A DNA stretch of 64,000 nt from Agrypnia vestita (GCA_016648135.1 JADDOH010000328.1:523256-587255); one strand, 5' to 3'. Counted from the stretch's first letter, positions 32,376 through 44,060 are shown. Made by a program: numbers and translations. Notes: generated by a model from the letters alone, not told the origin.

Positions 32376-33300
32376 ATAAAAATAACATTTGAAACGCTCC
32401 ACGGGGTGAGACAAGGAGATAGATTGGCCTGCCTCTTATTCAACATTGCCTTAGAAAAAGTTATTCGTGACTCAGGAATTGAGATAAGAGCAACGATATT
32501 TGACAACTCTTTGCAACTATTAGCTTACGCTGATGATATTGGCATAATTGCGAAAACTCCCGATGCTTTACGTAACGTGAATTACGTAATGTTTACATTA
32601 AAACATGGGTCTCATAGTAAACTAGCAGAAGACCAAATACAGGGCCGTAGGATGCACCCAACAAATCCCAACTCTCGTGTGGAAGTCGAAATTTTGAAAC
32701 GGTACCAAGATTTACATACCTAGGATCCCTGATAACAAGCAACAATAATACTACAGAGGATATCCAGAAGCGCACAGTGAGCGAAATCGCTGCTTTTTCC
32801 GCCTACAAAAGCAGATAAAATCCGGACTGCTGTGCAGAAACACCAATATGTACAAAACGCTTATTAGGCCAGTGCTCACGTACGCAGCTGAGGCGTGGGT
32901 ACTAACTAAGAGGAATGAGCGAGCACTGGACGTTTTTGAAAGGAAAATTTTGAGGCGTATCTTCGGACCGGTTCTAGAAAATGGACTTGCGCAAACGTTA
33001 CAACAATGAGCTCTATACTCTGTTTAAGGAGCCAAACATCACAAAAACTGGAAGACTTCGGTGGCTGGGTCATGTGGAGAGAATGTTCGAGCATTAAGCA
33101 CCAAAGTCCTTGCTGAACTCAAGGCCAATAGGGCGAAGGAGCTTAGGAAGGCCAAAATTAAGATGGAGTGACAACGTCCTCAAAGTCATCTCTGCCTTGG
33201 AGCTTCGGAACTGGAGAGAGCTGGCACTATACCGAGATGAGTGGAGGAAGATTATTGAGGAGGCCCAGACCCACCAAGGGTTGTAGTGCCAAGAATGATG
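32376..33300 (+). pseudogene. RTE-type LINE reverse transcriptase, truncated and frameshifted
   Basis: Reverse-transcriptase motifs are visible in order: LHGVRQGDRLACLLFNIAL, then LLAYADDIGII with the catalytic YADD at 32526-32537. An internal deletion and frameshifts follow, then FTYLGSLI, YKTLIRPVLTYAAEAW, FERKILRRIFGPV, GRLRWLGHVERM, and an LRNWRELALYRDEWR end with the stop near 33284. The 3' end is an ATG microsatellite (33294-33310). Several in-frame stops (for example before ALYSVFKEPN near 33009) make it dead. The N-terminal endonuclease is missing. Confidence 0.85.
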
Positions 33301-33469
33301 ATGATGATGACAAATAACATTTTAACAGTTCACCCACAATAAACGTACAGTTTTTTTTTCTTTAAAAAAAACTCAAGGCGAGTCTCTTTAAGTAAAAACA
33401 TATTTTTGTAATAAAGCGAGTTTCTTTTTTATATTTTTTTAATAAAGTGAGTCTCTTCATGTAAAAATA

Positions 33470-33640
33470 TATTTTTGTAATAAAGGCGACTTATTTACTA
33501 AACATTAAGTTTAACCTTTTCATAATTGTTTCAAAATTTACAAGCACACGGTAATTTTTTTAAACGTATTGGAATCACCCACGGAACCAGACGGCGTACC
33601 AAGAGATTTACGTTAGTTCATATCTACGTATTTTAGTGGT
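33470..33640 (+). repeat. Dispersed repeat R3, 3' block
   Basis: Aligns with 31895-31995; both carry TTTACAAG, GGTAATTTTTT and ACCAAGARATTTACGT. Confidence 0.6.
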
Positions 33641-33901
33641 CTATCCAAATATAAATAATATAATTTTTCGGATATACGAATAGCATTTTTAACAGTTGCG
33701 AAAATCCTCACGTATTGTTCGCTAGACCTGAATGCTTAGAAAGATTAACTCCGCGCGTTGCATGTATCGCTAGTTTGTTTTGAGTTTTGCTTCGTTTTAC
33801 GAAAATTTTGTTCGAAATCCATCAACCGGACCGACCACGGTTTGGAGTCCTTCCAGCGAACTCCGGCGCGGTGAGCTGACCATCTGCCAGCCCGACTGTT
33901 A

Positions 33902-34650
33902 AGCCATGTATTCATTAGGGGACAAATTGTCCCTCAACAGCACGCGCGGCATAGAGTCTACGTGACGTTGCAACGTCGTGCACTGTTCCGCGACCTCGCG
34001 CACAACATAGCGCGGCATTTCTACGTGCCGTGGCAACGTTGCCATGCGCACGGTACCCGAGCGTACTCACTGCAACATTCCGCGGAGCGTCAGTACCACG
34101 TGGTATGTTTACAAGTGAATACGCATGCGCTGTATCTGTCAAGATGACAGTGTGGGGAAACGAAATTGTTCTTGAACTCATCGAGCTGTATCGATCGAAG
34201 ATCGCATAGAATGTCCGTCCTTCTTTTTCTTTGCAGTAAAGAATTTCGCATTCTCCTCTTTTTTCTCCTCTTACGTTTCGATAAACTCATTAATATAAAC
34301 AGATACGCAGTTGACATCATAACCTCCTAGGGCCACATTTCCGTGACGTGGAAAACAATAATTATTTGCAAAAAGGACCTTGTTTTTAATAATATTCAAT
34401 TTACTACAGTAAAACCTCGTTAATTTGAAATTGCGACCCAAAAAAACATTTCGAATTGCGCGGAACCCCGTTTTCGCCAAATGAGATACCGCAGCTGTCA
34501 TCCATAACCTCATTTCCGCGACAAGATATGCGAGTCCCGGTGTGTACACGTCAAATGATCGCGTCATTGTCCCCGAAACATGAGCGTAGATGTTGATGCG
34601 ACATGCCGAGTGGAATGTTTCGCGATTTGTCCCCTAGTGAATACATGGCT
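33902..34650 (+). mobile_element. PIF/Harbinger-like element with TTA target duplication
   Basis: Ends AGCCATGTATTCATTAGGGG (33902) and the reverse complement of CCCCTAGTGAATACATGGCT (ending 34650) match over about 26 bases with few changes. TTA is at 33899-33901 and 34651-34653, the 3-bp target typical of PIF/Harbinger. The 749-bp body lacks the DDE transposase but has a short frame resembling the MADF/Myb-like second protein of such elements. Confidence 0.85.
34144..34209 (+). pseudogene. MADF-like N-terminal fragment
   Basis: ATG 34144 opens 21 codons (MTVWGNEIVLELIELYRSK) then TAG. LIELYRSKPxLW is the start of a MADF domain. Harbinger elements often encode such a protein as a second ORF. 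The rest of the domain is not recognisable. Confidence 0.5.
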
Positions 34651-34653
34651 TTA

Positions 34654-35074
34654 GTTGCCGGAGCCGCGCGACAATCCGCTGTATGACTTCATTCTTCGAC
34701 TTATTAACAGCGATGGGTAAAAAAATATATTTTATAATCAATCAAATAAAATCATTGCCTACCCAGATAATTTTATTTTTTAAAACCAGTAGGGGAACTG
34801 TGTAGGGTAGCCATGAATTGGATACTAGAGGTGGGTAGTTCACGAACGAACGGGTCTAAATGAACGGGTCAGTTACGCTGAACTAGAGATACATATCCCA
34901 ATTTCAACTCAATCTACGACAGTTCGCGCGAACGATTGAGCTTGAGATGCGATTGAACGATTGAATTAGGGATCCAAATGAAACATGATCGAGATACGAT
35001 CGATGACTAATTACAAGGCCTCAACTGCGTCACGTGTTTGTTGTAATAACGAGTATGTGAGGATCTTTGTACTT
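34654..35074. other. Intergenic, nothing certain
   Basis: AGAGGTGGGTAGTTCACGAAC at about 34828 resembles hAT-type terminal sequence, but I find no matching inverted end. Confidence 0.35.
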
Positions 35075-35079
35075 GGGTT

Positions 35080-36061
35080 ATAATATTTATTTTTTTATTT
35101 ATTTATTTTATTTATTTAAAAAAATCATTGTTTACAAATAAGATACTTAATACTAATTTAACAATAAAACATAAGATAAAACATAAGATAAATTACACAT
35201 TTTTTTGTTTTGTTTAATTTGTGGATTATGCCACTCTACTAGGCTACGCCTGTCCCAGAGTGGCGTTATAGCACACAATTATAATATTTTTTCGAGTTCG
35301 TCAGTAGTATTTATTTTCATAAAGTAGTTATTATGTATCTATAGAGTATCAAGTGGAATGTTAGTGAAAGTTGAGTTAGTCATAAGACCAAGTGTAAATA
35401 TGTGTTTAATGTAATAAGGGTTAAAGTTTTGTTTAAGATTATTTTTTTATTTTCCTTAATTAATTAATTAATTTATATAGGTATATATTTTTATTTAAAG
35501 ACATTATTACGCAATTACAGTAAGTAAATTTTCAGTTGCTGTTCTACCTTTTGAGGTAAGCCAGTTGTTTGCTAAAGCTTTTATTTTATTAATTGAGTAT
35601 ATTCTGATTTCCGGGAAGTCTGTTTTAAATATGTTAAATATTTTAGGCCCTATGTATGAGTAATTTTTCTGTCCATGTGTTGTCTTAGTTTTTGGAATTT
35701 CGTCAAGGTTTCGTAATGCTTGTCTAGTATTATGTGAATGCGAGTTACTGGTTGCTGTTAGGTGGTTTGTGTTTTTGATGTAGAAGATGAGGGTAGACTT
35801 AACGAACAGCTGTCTAACGTCCAGTACATTAAATTCTCTGAATAGTCTGTCTGATTGGTATGTAAATGGTTTCTTATTAATGACTCGGAGCAAGGTTTTT
35901 TGTGCCGTTATAGCTGGTTTTAATGTGGTTTTGTAAGTACCTCCCCAACTTGGAATCATTACGATATTTGAGATATCATTACGATATCTGAGAAGATATG
36001 TTTTGTGGCAATTATTTTGTCGGTTTGTATAGTTTTTCAATGTGCGCCTACGTGTTGGTGT
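35080..36061 (-). mobile_element. 5'-truncated LINE on the minus strand
   Basis: The coding tail is at 35507-36040; the 3' UTR runs down to an AAATAAATAAATAAA tail at 35130-35088. The UTR holds CGCCACTCTGGGACAGGCG near 35260. The 5' limit coincides with an A-rich tract at 36068-36081. Confidence 0.7.
35507..36049 (-). pseudogene. LINE reverse-transcriptase C terminus (CR1/Daphne-like)
   Basis: The 177-codon open frame contains WGGTYKTTLKPAITAQKTLLR, then NVLDVRQLF, SHNTRQALRNLDEIPK, YIGPKIFNIF and a basic end. WGG-x-x-K-x-x-L-x-P-x-x-x-x-QK and the VLDVRQLF and TR motifs are the usual C-terminal landmarks of CR1/Daphne-type elements. No internal stop is present in this segment, suggesting a fairly recent insertion; the polymerase domain is absent. 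Confidence 0.75.
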
Positions 36062-36081
36062 GTGTATTTTTTTTTTTTGTA

Positions 36082-37385
36082 AATTATGTTTATTTTTAAT
36101 TTGTTCATAATGATGCAGTGATACATATCCACATGACTGAACAGGTCTTACCCACGTCTATTGGATGCCCCATGAATTGATCACTCACTATATATTACAA
36201 AATAACTACGGTAGGCCTGTCTTGATATTGGCAACACTATAGCGTTGTGATTCACAAACTTTGACCGCTCACGTATCGCCGATAACCGCGGACGCGAGAA
36301 GATATCGCGCGTACAAAGTAAATTTTTGTCAAAACAACGAAGACTACAATTGATTCATCTGATAAATTATACTCTTTCTGTGATTTTTGTGAAACGTATT
36401 ATATATTAACGATAAATTGATAAGTAAATTTCATGATTGTATTTAACTGTTTTGGTGTATTTCAAGATCTTAGTAAATTTGCATTGTTTCCATGAATTGG
36501 ACACCTGGTGTCTCATTGAATTGTTGTGTCGAATATATAGGAAATTTAAACTTTTTCTAGAGTTAATTGGATAGTTTAAGATCATAAGACGAAAATCGAA
36601 TTATTGCAGATTCGATATATTTAGGGACCGTCGATATACACCCATTTAGTAGACTTTGAAATGATAGTCCAGTTTAAAAGGATTTAGATTTTGATTATTT
36701 TATTCTTCGAGGCCATAATTGACGAGTACTTTATATGTTCTAGTTTGTACAAAATATATGATCTTCCAGTAGAAATAAGTGCCTGATTTTAAAAATTAAA
36801 ATTAAACAGATCATTAAAAGTATTTCATTAATGTTTTTATCCTTTTTTTACGCTTCAACAGCCCAAGAGGCCCAATTACGAAAGACATCACAAAACACCC
36901 AGGCTTGAGTAAATCAAATAGATTAATTTTGAGCTCACCGGGAATCGACCATCCAGTGTCATGCATGTATGGTATAAAATATATATTTTTTTAAATTGAC
37001 GCATTATATTGCTATATATTATAAACAACAGGATGTTCATTTTTATCAATTTACACACTAAAATGGCAATATTTGTACTTTTAACAAAACATATTATGTT
37101 ACTGATATCATTGTTACGTCAGGGGAGGACGAATCAAAAGACTACAGGTTTCTGGGTCGCTAATATCACAGCACAGGGTCATATTACACAAATTGTTTTA
37201 TTAAAAGATTTTACAAAAATAAGTGTTAATTATCCTTATTCTTTTTCAATTCCAACAACACAAACTTTACAGAACGCGCAAATTGTTAATGCATTCCTGA
37301 AGAAAATTAGAAACAAAATAAACAATTTAATGAAATTCATCCGAATACTTGCATTACACTAGGATACGCCAGGAAATATTATTTC
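36082..37385. other. Intergenic; orphan frame at 37009-37362
   Basis: No gene is recognised. The plus-strand frame 37009-37362 (117 codons) opens with a hydrophobic stretch and ends in a basic helix-like segment, without family resemblance. CATGAATTG words recur at 34809, 36171 and 36493. Confidence 0.35.
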
Positions 37386-37760
37386 CAATTTTTGTTAAAT
37401 TCCTTTTTGACCAGTATTTACAATTCAGAATATTTTGAGTTTGTTCAAATCTTTCAGAACAGTGCTGGATTTATGTCACAGAGACATTATCATGGGTGGA
37501 AATGGTGAATGTTACAATTGTGTAAAGTGATCACTTAAGCCAACCAAAAGACAGGTCATAAGTCCTGTTACACCCAAATGACTTCTATACCTACTTTCCC
37601 ATAATTAATACAGTTTCGTCTCTGTGAGATATCTATAATATACACTAATTGATTAATAATGTCTCTGTGACATAAATCCAGCACTGTTCTGAAAGATTTG
37701 AACAAACTCAAAATATTCTGAATTGTAAATACTGGTCAAAAAGGAATTTAACAAAAATTG
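37386..37760. mobile_element. Element with perfect 105-bp inverted repeats
   Basis: The arm 37386-37490 and the arm 37656-37760 are exact reverse complements as far as I can read, separated by 165 bases. The spacer (TGTAAAGTGATCACTTAAG through CTCTGTGAGATATCTATAAT) is related to 39040-39150. No coding frame. Perfect arms imply a recent event or gene conversion. Confidence 0.8.
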
Positions 37761-37969
37761 AAAAAACAATTTAATATTTAAACCATAGATTTTTGCATTT
37801 TCTACTGATAAAAATCTTTGGTTTAAACGAACTATTTATATAAACCGAGTTAATACAGCCAGCACTTAGTAAGATATACCGCACACGATGAAAATAATTT
37901 AAATTTCATCAACTGAAATGAAATAGTTTTTTAGTCAAAATATTTTTTAAAACTGTAATAATTCTCGTC

Positions 37970-38430
37970 TTTACACATCGCCGCGAGCGGCGCAAAATAA
38001 CGAGTCGGTTCATCCCCTTAAAAAATCCTCCCGCCAATTCAATGATTGATTGCAAAATCAGCCGCTAACCCTCGCCGGAAATAAAACTACGCGCCGACTA
38101 ATCGGCGAGCCGAAATGGTTCGGCGGCCGCTGGGGGGGGATCGGGCGGGAAGCGGAGGTTCGCGCGCCTTTTTTCCCGGTTTTTATTTGTCGGTGGCGCC
38201 GCGGCCGCCCGGGCCCGCTGCGCTTTTATTTCCCGTTGTTTTGTTCCGGCCGCGATGCAGTTTAGTTATTTTGGGGCTTTTTCGTGGATATTTTGGCTTT
38301 GTAGCCGCCCGCTGGCGCGCATTTTTATTGCCTATTTACGTTGGCCGCGAATGTGTGCGTGCACGTGAGAGATATTCGTTTACTCGGCTCCATCACTTAC
38401 TGGTCGCTGCGTCACGCGGCTGACGGTGTC
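37970..38430. promoter_or_regulatory. CpG-rich block with twin hairpins
   Basis: This is the most GC-rich stretch of the window (for example GGCGCCGCGGCCGCCCGGGC near 38203). Two adjacent 6-bp hairpins, CGCCGA-CTAA-TCGGCG (38092-38107) and GCCGAA-ATGG-TTCGGC (38109-38124), precede a G8 run. Overlapping open frames are compositional. It could be a promoter or CpG island of a flanking gene; no TATA or transcript evidence can be read. Confidence 0.4.
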
Positions 38431-39034
38431 GATATAATAATGGCGTTTACTGTTTTTTTTTATGTTCGCAATATTTCATCAGTGCGTTGTAATTACACAA
38501 TTAGTGGATTTTGTCCGCAGATGGATAATCATTATATTGTCGTAACATTGGAAATTAATTAGCGACTTATAAATTAATTATTTATTAATTATTCAATGTA
38601 CAGTCACTAAAAACGAATTACACTTAACGCTATTTTTTAAATTGCATTATTTCGCCTTGTGTCATTCTTAAATGAACACTTTATTATGGCTGGGTAACAT
38701 GTATTAATCACTCGTAGAATATTCATTTCTCGCACATAAAAGTTAGCATTAGTTAACAAATGCTGATATTTTCATACTTTCTAGATTATCATAGTATTTA
38801 GGAGACGGTCCTCGTCCTTTTCTGTTGTTCCAGGTGTTACCCGAATGTTGTAGATCACCCTAGATTGTTATTGGCCGTTCTCGATCCTTCTTTTGTGTTG
38901 TGACATTTTACGAGGAATTTGGACAGCGCGCAATTCCTTTTGATTGCCGTTCCGTGACAATATATGATGGCGATAGTGTAGTTGTATAAAATTATTTTTT
39001 TCAAGATCGATGGATGTGTGATCTTGGGTGGAAT

Positions 39035-39150
39035 CGTGGAACGTTACATCGCGTAAAGTGATCACTTAAACCAGCCACAAGGACAGGTCGTAAACTCTGT
39101 GGACGCCCAATAAATACTTACAACTAGCTTCATCTCTGTGAGACATATAT
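39035..39150 (+). repeat. Dispersed repeat R4
   Basis: GGAACGTTACATCGCGTAAAG, AGTGATCACTTAAACCAGCC and CATCTCTGTGAGACATATAT align with the spacer of the inverted-repeat element at 37497-37640. Confidence 0.6.
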
Positions 39151-39509
39151 AATTTATCTCATTTTATCACATATCTTATATTTTATTGTTAGAAATAACT
39201 CAACAATAATTAGGAGAAATTAATGATTATAATTGTACCGGTTTATTTGATAGAAATATAACTGATTGAGTTGTAAAAATGTATGAATACATAATATTAT
39301 GAATTAGTATCTAAGGAATGGCTTGTACCCTAACAGATTTCACATAGGTAAATAACTGAACTCAATGGTGCACTAAAATTAACGATCAAATCACGATATT
39401 GCTACGTTAAAAAGGATTTAAAAAAGGATTGATAATATTTTAAAATTATATGGGTATATCTAATCTATGTAGTGGAGATGGAGTTGGGACTATATCCCTT
39501 ACAAAGGAA

Positions 39510-39870
39510 AGTGTAGAAAAGCAACGATCCATGGAGAGATCCATGCTTGGAGTAAGCCTAAGAGATAATTAGAAATGACGAAATCAGACGCAGAACTAGG
39601 GTAGTGGATATCATGGATCGTGTAGCGAAGCTAAAATGGCAACGGGCAGGACATGATGTGAGGCAGGATGCTACAAAATGGCCTCCCAGAGTTCTAAAAT
39701 AGAGACCTTGGGAAAATAAAAGAGGCATCGGAAGACCTCAAAAGAGATGGGCCGACAATATAGCCGCTGTGGGGGGAAAGAAATGGCTACAATTAGCAAA
39801 CAACAAGGAAGGATGGAAGGGTATGGAATTGGCATATATCCAGCATTGGAGAGATGAAGACTGAAGAAGA
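39510..39870 (+). pseudogene. Insect RTE-type LINE C-terminal remnant
   Basis: With stops and one or two frame changes it reads QRSMERSMLGVSLRD, then RVAKLKWQRAGHDVR, GIGRPQKRWADNI, then a KKWLQLANNKEGWKGMELAYIQ-type end cut by a stop after HWRDED. This is the conserved end of endonuclease-reverse transcriptases common in moths and other insects. A GAAGAAGAAG tail at 39855 closes it. Confidence 0.8.
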
Positions 39871-39910
39871 AGAAAGAGGAAGAATCTATGTTAACATTAA
39901 ATAATTTTTT

Positions 39911-40503
39911 TCAAATACCACAAAGTTTAAATACCTTGGAAGTATCCTAGCGGAAGACCTCGACCCAGAAACCGAAGTCAAATGCAGAATTGAAGCATCG
40001 CGAGCTGCTTTTAACAAAATGAGACAGATATTCTGCGATGACAATCTTAACCTGAAACTTCGACAGCGACTGGTCAAATGTTATATATGGTCAGTCCTGC
40101 TGTACGGAGTGGAATCGTGGACCCTCAAAGTGAGTAGCATGAACCGGCTGGAGGCGTTCGAAATGTGGATACATCGGAGAATGCTCCGGATACCCTGGAC
40201 GGATATGGTCAGCAACACAAGAGTTCTTCAAAGAGCTAGAGTGAATAGAGAGTTGCTGACAAATATCAAAATCCGAAAGGTATCGTATTTGGGTCATGTG
40301 CTCAGAGGAGAAAAATATGAATTGCTCCACCTGATTCTTATGGGCAAGATAGAGGGTCGTAGAGGTGTTGGAAGGAGACAAATTTCCTGGCTCCGCAATA
40401 TACGCGACTGGACGGGCATAAGAAGTGTTGGAGAGCTGTTTCGTGCTGCCCAGGACAGGGACGATTTCTCTCGGGTGATAGTCAACGTTGGGGGGACCTG
40501 ACA
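39911..40503 (+). pseudogene. Second LINE tail with an intact C-terminal frame
   Basis: The frame is open from at least 39911 to the TGA at 40499-40501. It includes KFKYLGSILAEDLDPE, then CYIWSVLLYGVESWTL, RRMLRIPWTDMVSN, KVSYLGHVLRGEKYELL and GRRGVGRRQISWLRNIRDW. No stop interrupts about 195 codons, so it is younger than its neighbour. It is 5'-truncated (no YADD) and ends in AAAAGAAGAAGAAG at 40508. It sits 40 bases after another LINE tail of a different subfamily. Confidence 0.85.
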
Positions 40504-40853
40504 TGACACCAAAAGAAGAAGAAGAAATATATACAATCCCTCCTATAATATAGTAGGTATTAATTACATCATCTGTTTACAATGATACTTTTCCTTCGAA
40601 ATCTGTTACCTTCTGAAAATTAACCGCGTATTCTTATTTTTATCGGAAATAATCAGTCAATAGCTAGTTCAGGGATATCGCATTAGCAGCCAATTCACAA
40701 TTTACAAATTTGTTTTGCACCGGAGGGAGGCGAATGTAAAAATTAACAGCGAGGAATGTGATATGTCCCCGTGTCATGAATATGTGTACGAATGGTGTAC
40801 GCACAGGGAGAATGACATATGTTTAAGGATTTTTTAGAAGTCATTAGGGCCGG

Positions 40854-40980
40854 TTGTTTCAAGTTGGATCAAAGAAAAGTTCGCTTAAAGCATAGATTTT
40901 AGCTCCAGCAATCAAACGATCCGTTTCCGTAAATATCTATGCTTTAAACGAACTTTTATTCTAATCCAACTTAAAACAAC
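40854..40980. mobile_element. 127-bp MITE with about 45-bp inverted ends
   Basis: GTTGTTTCAAGTTGGATCAA (40854) is matched by the reverse complement of 40935-40980, including TTAAAGCATAGAT/ATCTATGCTTTAA. The flanking GGGCCG on the left is not repeated on the right. No coding. Confidence 0.7.
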
Positions 40981-41289
40981 TAGATCTTAGAGGGAGAATG
41001 ATAATGTGCTGATTGCGATGCTGGCTGAGAGTAACAGTAAGTATTACACCGCGAATACATACAGTAAAAGTCGGCTGTATTCAAAATATATTTGTAGCTT
41101 CAAATATTACGTTTTACATTATTTGATGATCCTATACGGTATAAATATATTCAGCCGCATTCTGAAATAAGCAATATTGCTATTTTTGTGTCTTGACAGT
41201 TATTGTACTGTAACGATATTGGCCTTTTCAAATAGACATTGCTGAAAAATTATACGAAAATATCTATCTGCCGGATAAGTAGGTGCGGG

Positions 41290-41700
41290 CGAGCGTTATT
41301 ATTTCTGCACGCGGGCGTGTAAAGCGGGCTTTATGTTATATGATTCTGATGAAGCGAGCCAATCAGGAACGTGGATTCGCGGAACGAATTCGACGAATCA
41401 GAGGCTTTCTGAGTTAGACTTTACTTTTACACGTCGGTTGGAGTCAAGAATGGCGAGAAATATAGACTATATAAGCCATACAAATTCGAGGATCTCCGTT
41501 TCTTTCTTCAGCATCAACGTTGGCCGGAGGCTCTTGTGGAGAGAGGACCGAAATACCATCAGTGAGTCACAGAGGCAGCAACACTCGACGATACAGCTAA
41601 GCATTTTCAATATTATTTATTTCTATTGCCTTTTTCGTGTATTCAATTTAGAACTTTCTGGATCGTAACAATTATTGATACATGTTGTGGATTGTTTTGT
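41290..41700 (+). promoter_or_regulatory. Promoter-like or LTR-like segment
   Basis: A CCAAT box (GAGCCAATCAGG, 41355) lies about 110 bases before a TATA-like GACTATATAAGCC (41467), in GC-richer sequence that differs from its flanks. The open frame 41333-41668 has no family match. It may be the control region of the repeat-rich block that follows, or an LTR; I could not find the partner repeat. Confidence 0.3.
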
Positions 41701-42374
41701 TACGTATTTTGGGCCTAGGGATAATTATTACTATACGCGCTTCGGATTTAATGTACAAGAAATCGTAATGTTGCGACTGTGATAATTCCAGCGGGGGAAT
41801 TATTGCATAACGCTTATGAAATATATAATTCTGTCGCTGTTCTTATGAAAAATCATTTAAATTTGATTTTAATGATTTTTTAAAAGATATAAAGGCTTTA
41901 AAATGGAATACTTTATTGACGAAGGGTGTTTCGTGTTTGTTTGTCGGATTTAAAATTCAGAATAATTATGTATATTCAATGTCGCGAGGTTCGGAATGTA
42001 CGAGAGATTCTTCAGGGCGGATGTATCCTTATGCAAAAGAATGCTTTGTTATCTATACTGGCGATTGAATACACGGATTTCTATATGATTTGTATTGTTT
42101 GGAAATAATTGGGATCGGAGTATTTATGTGGTTTTGATATCACGATTGTAAGCGCGATATAAATTCAAATCGTACGAGGAATTTCCTACAAACAATATAT
42201 TTTAAAAATGCTTCTGGATTTTATATTTATTTTATTAAAACATGAATGTGTGGTTTGTTTGAACTCGTTACATGTTTGTATTGCGTATCATTGGGCAATC
42301 GTTGAAAACACGATTTGTTCCTATCAAGTTCTTATAAAGACGTGTTTCGAATTGTATATATATTCCTTAATTGC

Positions 42375-42768
42375 GATAGTTATTCATATGACATTGTTTT
42401 ATTCATTCAATATTAGATATTTGAAATGTTTTTTTACAACATATTCCATTATTGTGGGTCGTTTACGGTTAGATCAGATCAACCTTCGGTCTTCCGTAGC
42501 CGTGATAGTTTTCATATGACATTGTTTAATTCATTCAATATTAGATATTTGAAATGTTTTCTAGAACATTATTCACTATTGTGGGCAGTTCGCGGTGTGT
42601 TCAGGGGTGGTTAACCTTCGGCCATCCGTAATCGCGATAGTTATTCATATGACATTGTTTTTACTCATTCAATATTAGATATTTGAAATGTTTCTACAAC
42701 ATTTGCCATTATTGTGGGCAGTTCGCGGTTTGTTCAGGGGTAGTTAACCTTCGGTCTTCTGTGATCAC
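42375..42768. repeat. Tandem array T1, three units of about 130 bp
   Basis: Units start at 42375, 42504 and 42636. Each contains CATATGACATTGTTT, CAATATTAGATATTTGAAAT, ATTGTGGGCAGTTCGCGGT and AACCTTCGGTCTTC. Divergence of several percent suggests moderate age. Confidence 0.9.
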
Positions 42769-42878
42769 GTTATTTACTTATATGACAGATTGTTTTGCTT
42801 TGTTCGTTTAATATAAGTAATGTCATATTTTTATGAGTTACCGTAATTATTTATCTATATGATTTTATTATTGAGAGT

Positions 42879-43203
42879 GATGCAACGAATACTACTTTCA
42901 TGAATACGAATATCAGGCCTACTATTCTGTGAATACGAATGCGAATATTTCCACCAAGGTGGGGGAACTTGAACATACTTGTAAATATAATAACCTTGAT
43001 GCAACGAATACTACCTTCATGAATACGAATATCAGGCCTACTATTCGGTGAATACGAATGCGAATATTTCCACCAAGGTGGGGGAACTTGAACATACTTG
43101 TAAATATAATAACCTTGATGCAACGAATACTACCTTCATGAATACGAATATCAGGCCTACTATTCGGTGAATACGAATGCGAATATTTCCACCAAGGTGG
43201 GGG
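42879..43203. repeat. Tandem array T2, 119-bp units
   Basis: Units start at 42879, 42998 and 43117 (period exactly 119). The first two are nearly identical; the third diverges after CCACCAAGGTGGGGG. Each unit contains GAATACGAATGCGAATATTT and the CCACCAAGGTGG palindrome. The repeated minus-strand peptides are translation artefacts. Confidence 0.95.
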
Positions 43204-43206
43204 ATA

Positions 43207-44060
43207 ACGCAAGCATACTTGTAATTGTATTGTTTATGTCTGCTTGTGATATCACTATACGGCGTAGATGAACTAGTTTGAAAGGGCTTATGTTCTGTAT
43301 GTGCTCGGCGTAGAGGGAATAGTCTTCTTGTTTCTAGGATTCTATACAGGTTTACAGGTGCTGATATTGAAATATATATACAAGGAAAACACTATTTTGG
43401 GAACCATTAATTGGATGGAAGATATTGAAGCACACATACACACAAGGAGGACGTTATGTTAAATACATGACTGGAAAGTTGTTATTGGAAAACACAGGCG
43501 TCCAGTCGGCGGGACGCAAGCATATTTGTAATTATATCGTTTGTGTCTGCATGTGATAGTGGTATCACTATACGGCGTAGATGAACTAGTTTTAAGGGGT
43601 TTATGTCCTGTATGTGCTTGGCGTAGTGGGAATAGTCTTCTCGTTTCTAGGATTCTATACAGGTTTACAGGTGCTGATATTGAAATATATATATATATAC
43701 AAGGAAAACACTATTTTGGGAATCACTAACTGGATGACAGATACTGCAGCACACATACACACAAGGAGGACGTTATGTTAAATACATGACTGGAAAGTTG
43801 TTATTGGAATACACAGGCGCCACTAGAAGATATGGGCAGTTTGCAGAGAACTTCAACTTCTGTCAGTTAAGGACCTTTTACTATTACTATTCTTTCGCTT
43901 TTTGCATAACCGTGGATGAACTAGATTGAAGGGGTTTATGTTCTGTATGTGCTCGGCGTAGAGGGAATAGTTTTCTTGTTTCTAGGATCTAATACAGTTT
44001 TACAGGCGCTGATATTAAAATATATATACAAGGGAAATGAAGGGCTACACAGGCGCTGGT
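43207..44060. repeat. Tandem array T3, about 307-bp units
   Basis: Units begin ACGCAAGCATA at 43207 and 43514; a third partial unit aligns from about 43910. Shared blocks: CACTATACGGCGTAGATGAA, GTTTCTAGGATTCTATACAG, ACAAGGAGGACGTTATGTTA. T3 follows T2 directly and shares CAAGCATACTTGTAA with the spacer of T2, so the arrays may have grown from one locus. Confidence 0.9.

Noticed and set aside
34410..34440. ACAGTAAAACCTCGTTAATT resembling a Tigger-type terminal repeat inside the Harbinger-like element
   Set aside because: I found no matching inverted end or TA pair nearby, so a separate insertion is not supported.
35520..36040. Possible intact host gene because of the long stop-free minus-strand frame
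   Set aside because: Motif order and the AAATA tail identify a LINE C terminus.
38050..38423. Overlapping GC-rich frames in the CpG block
   Set aside because: Frames are open because of GC richness; residues (RPPGPAALL-like) do not match a family and there is no splice framework.
42851..43212. Two overlapping minus-strand frames with repeated peptides (HQGYYIYKYVQVPPPWWKYS-like)
   Set aside because: They are translations of the 119-bp tandem array; open only because the repeat unit lacks stops in those frames.
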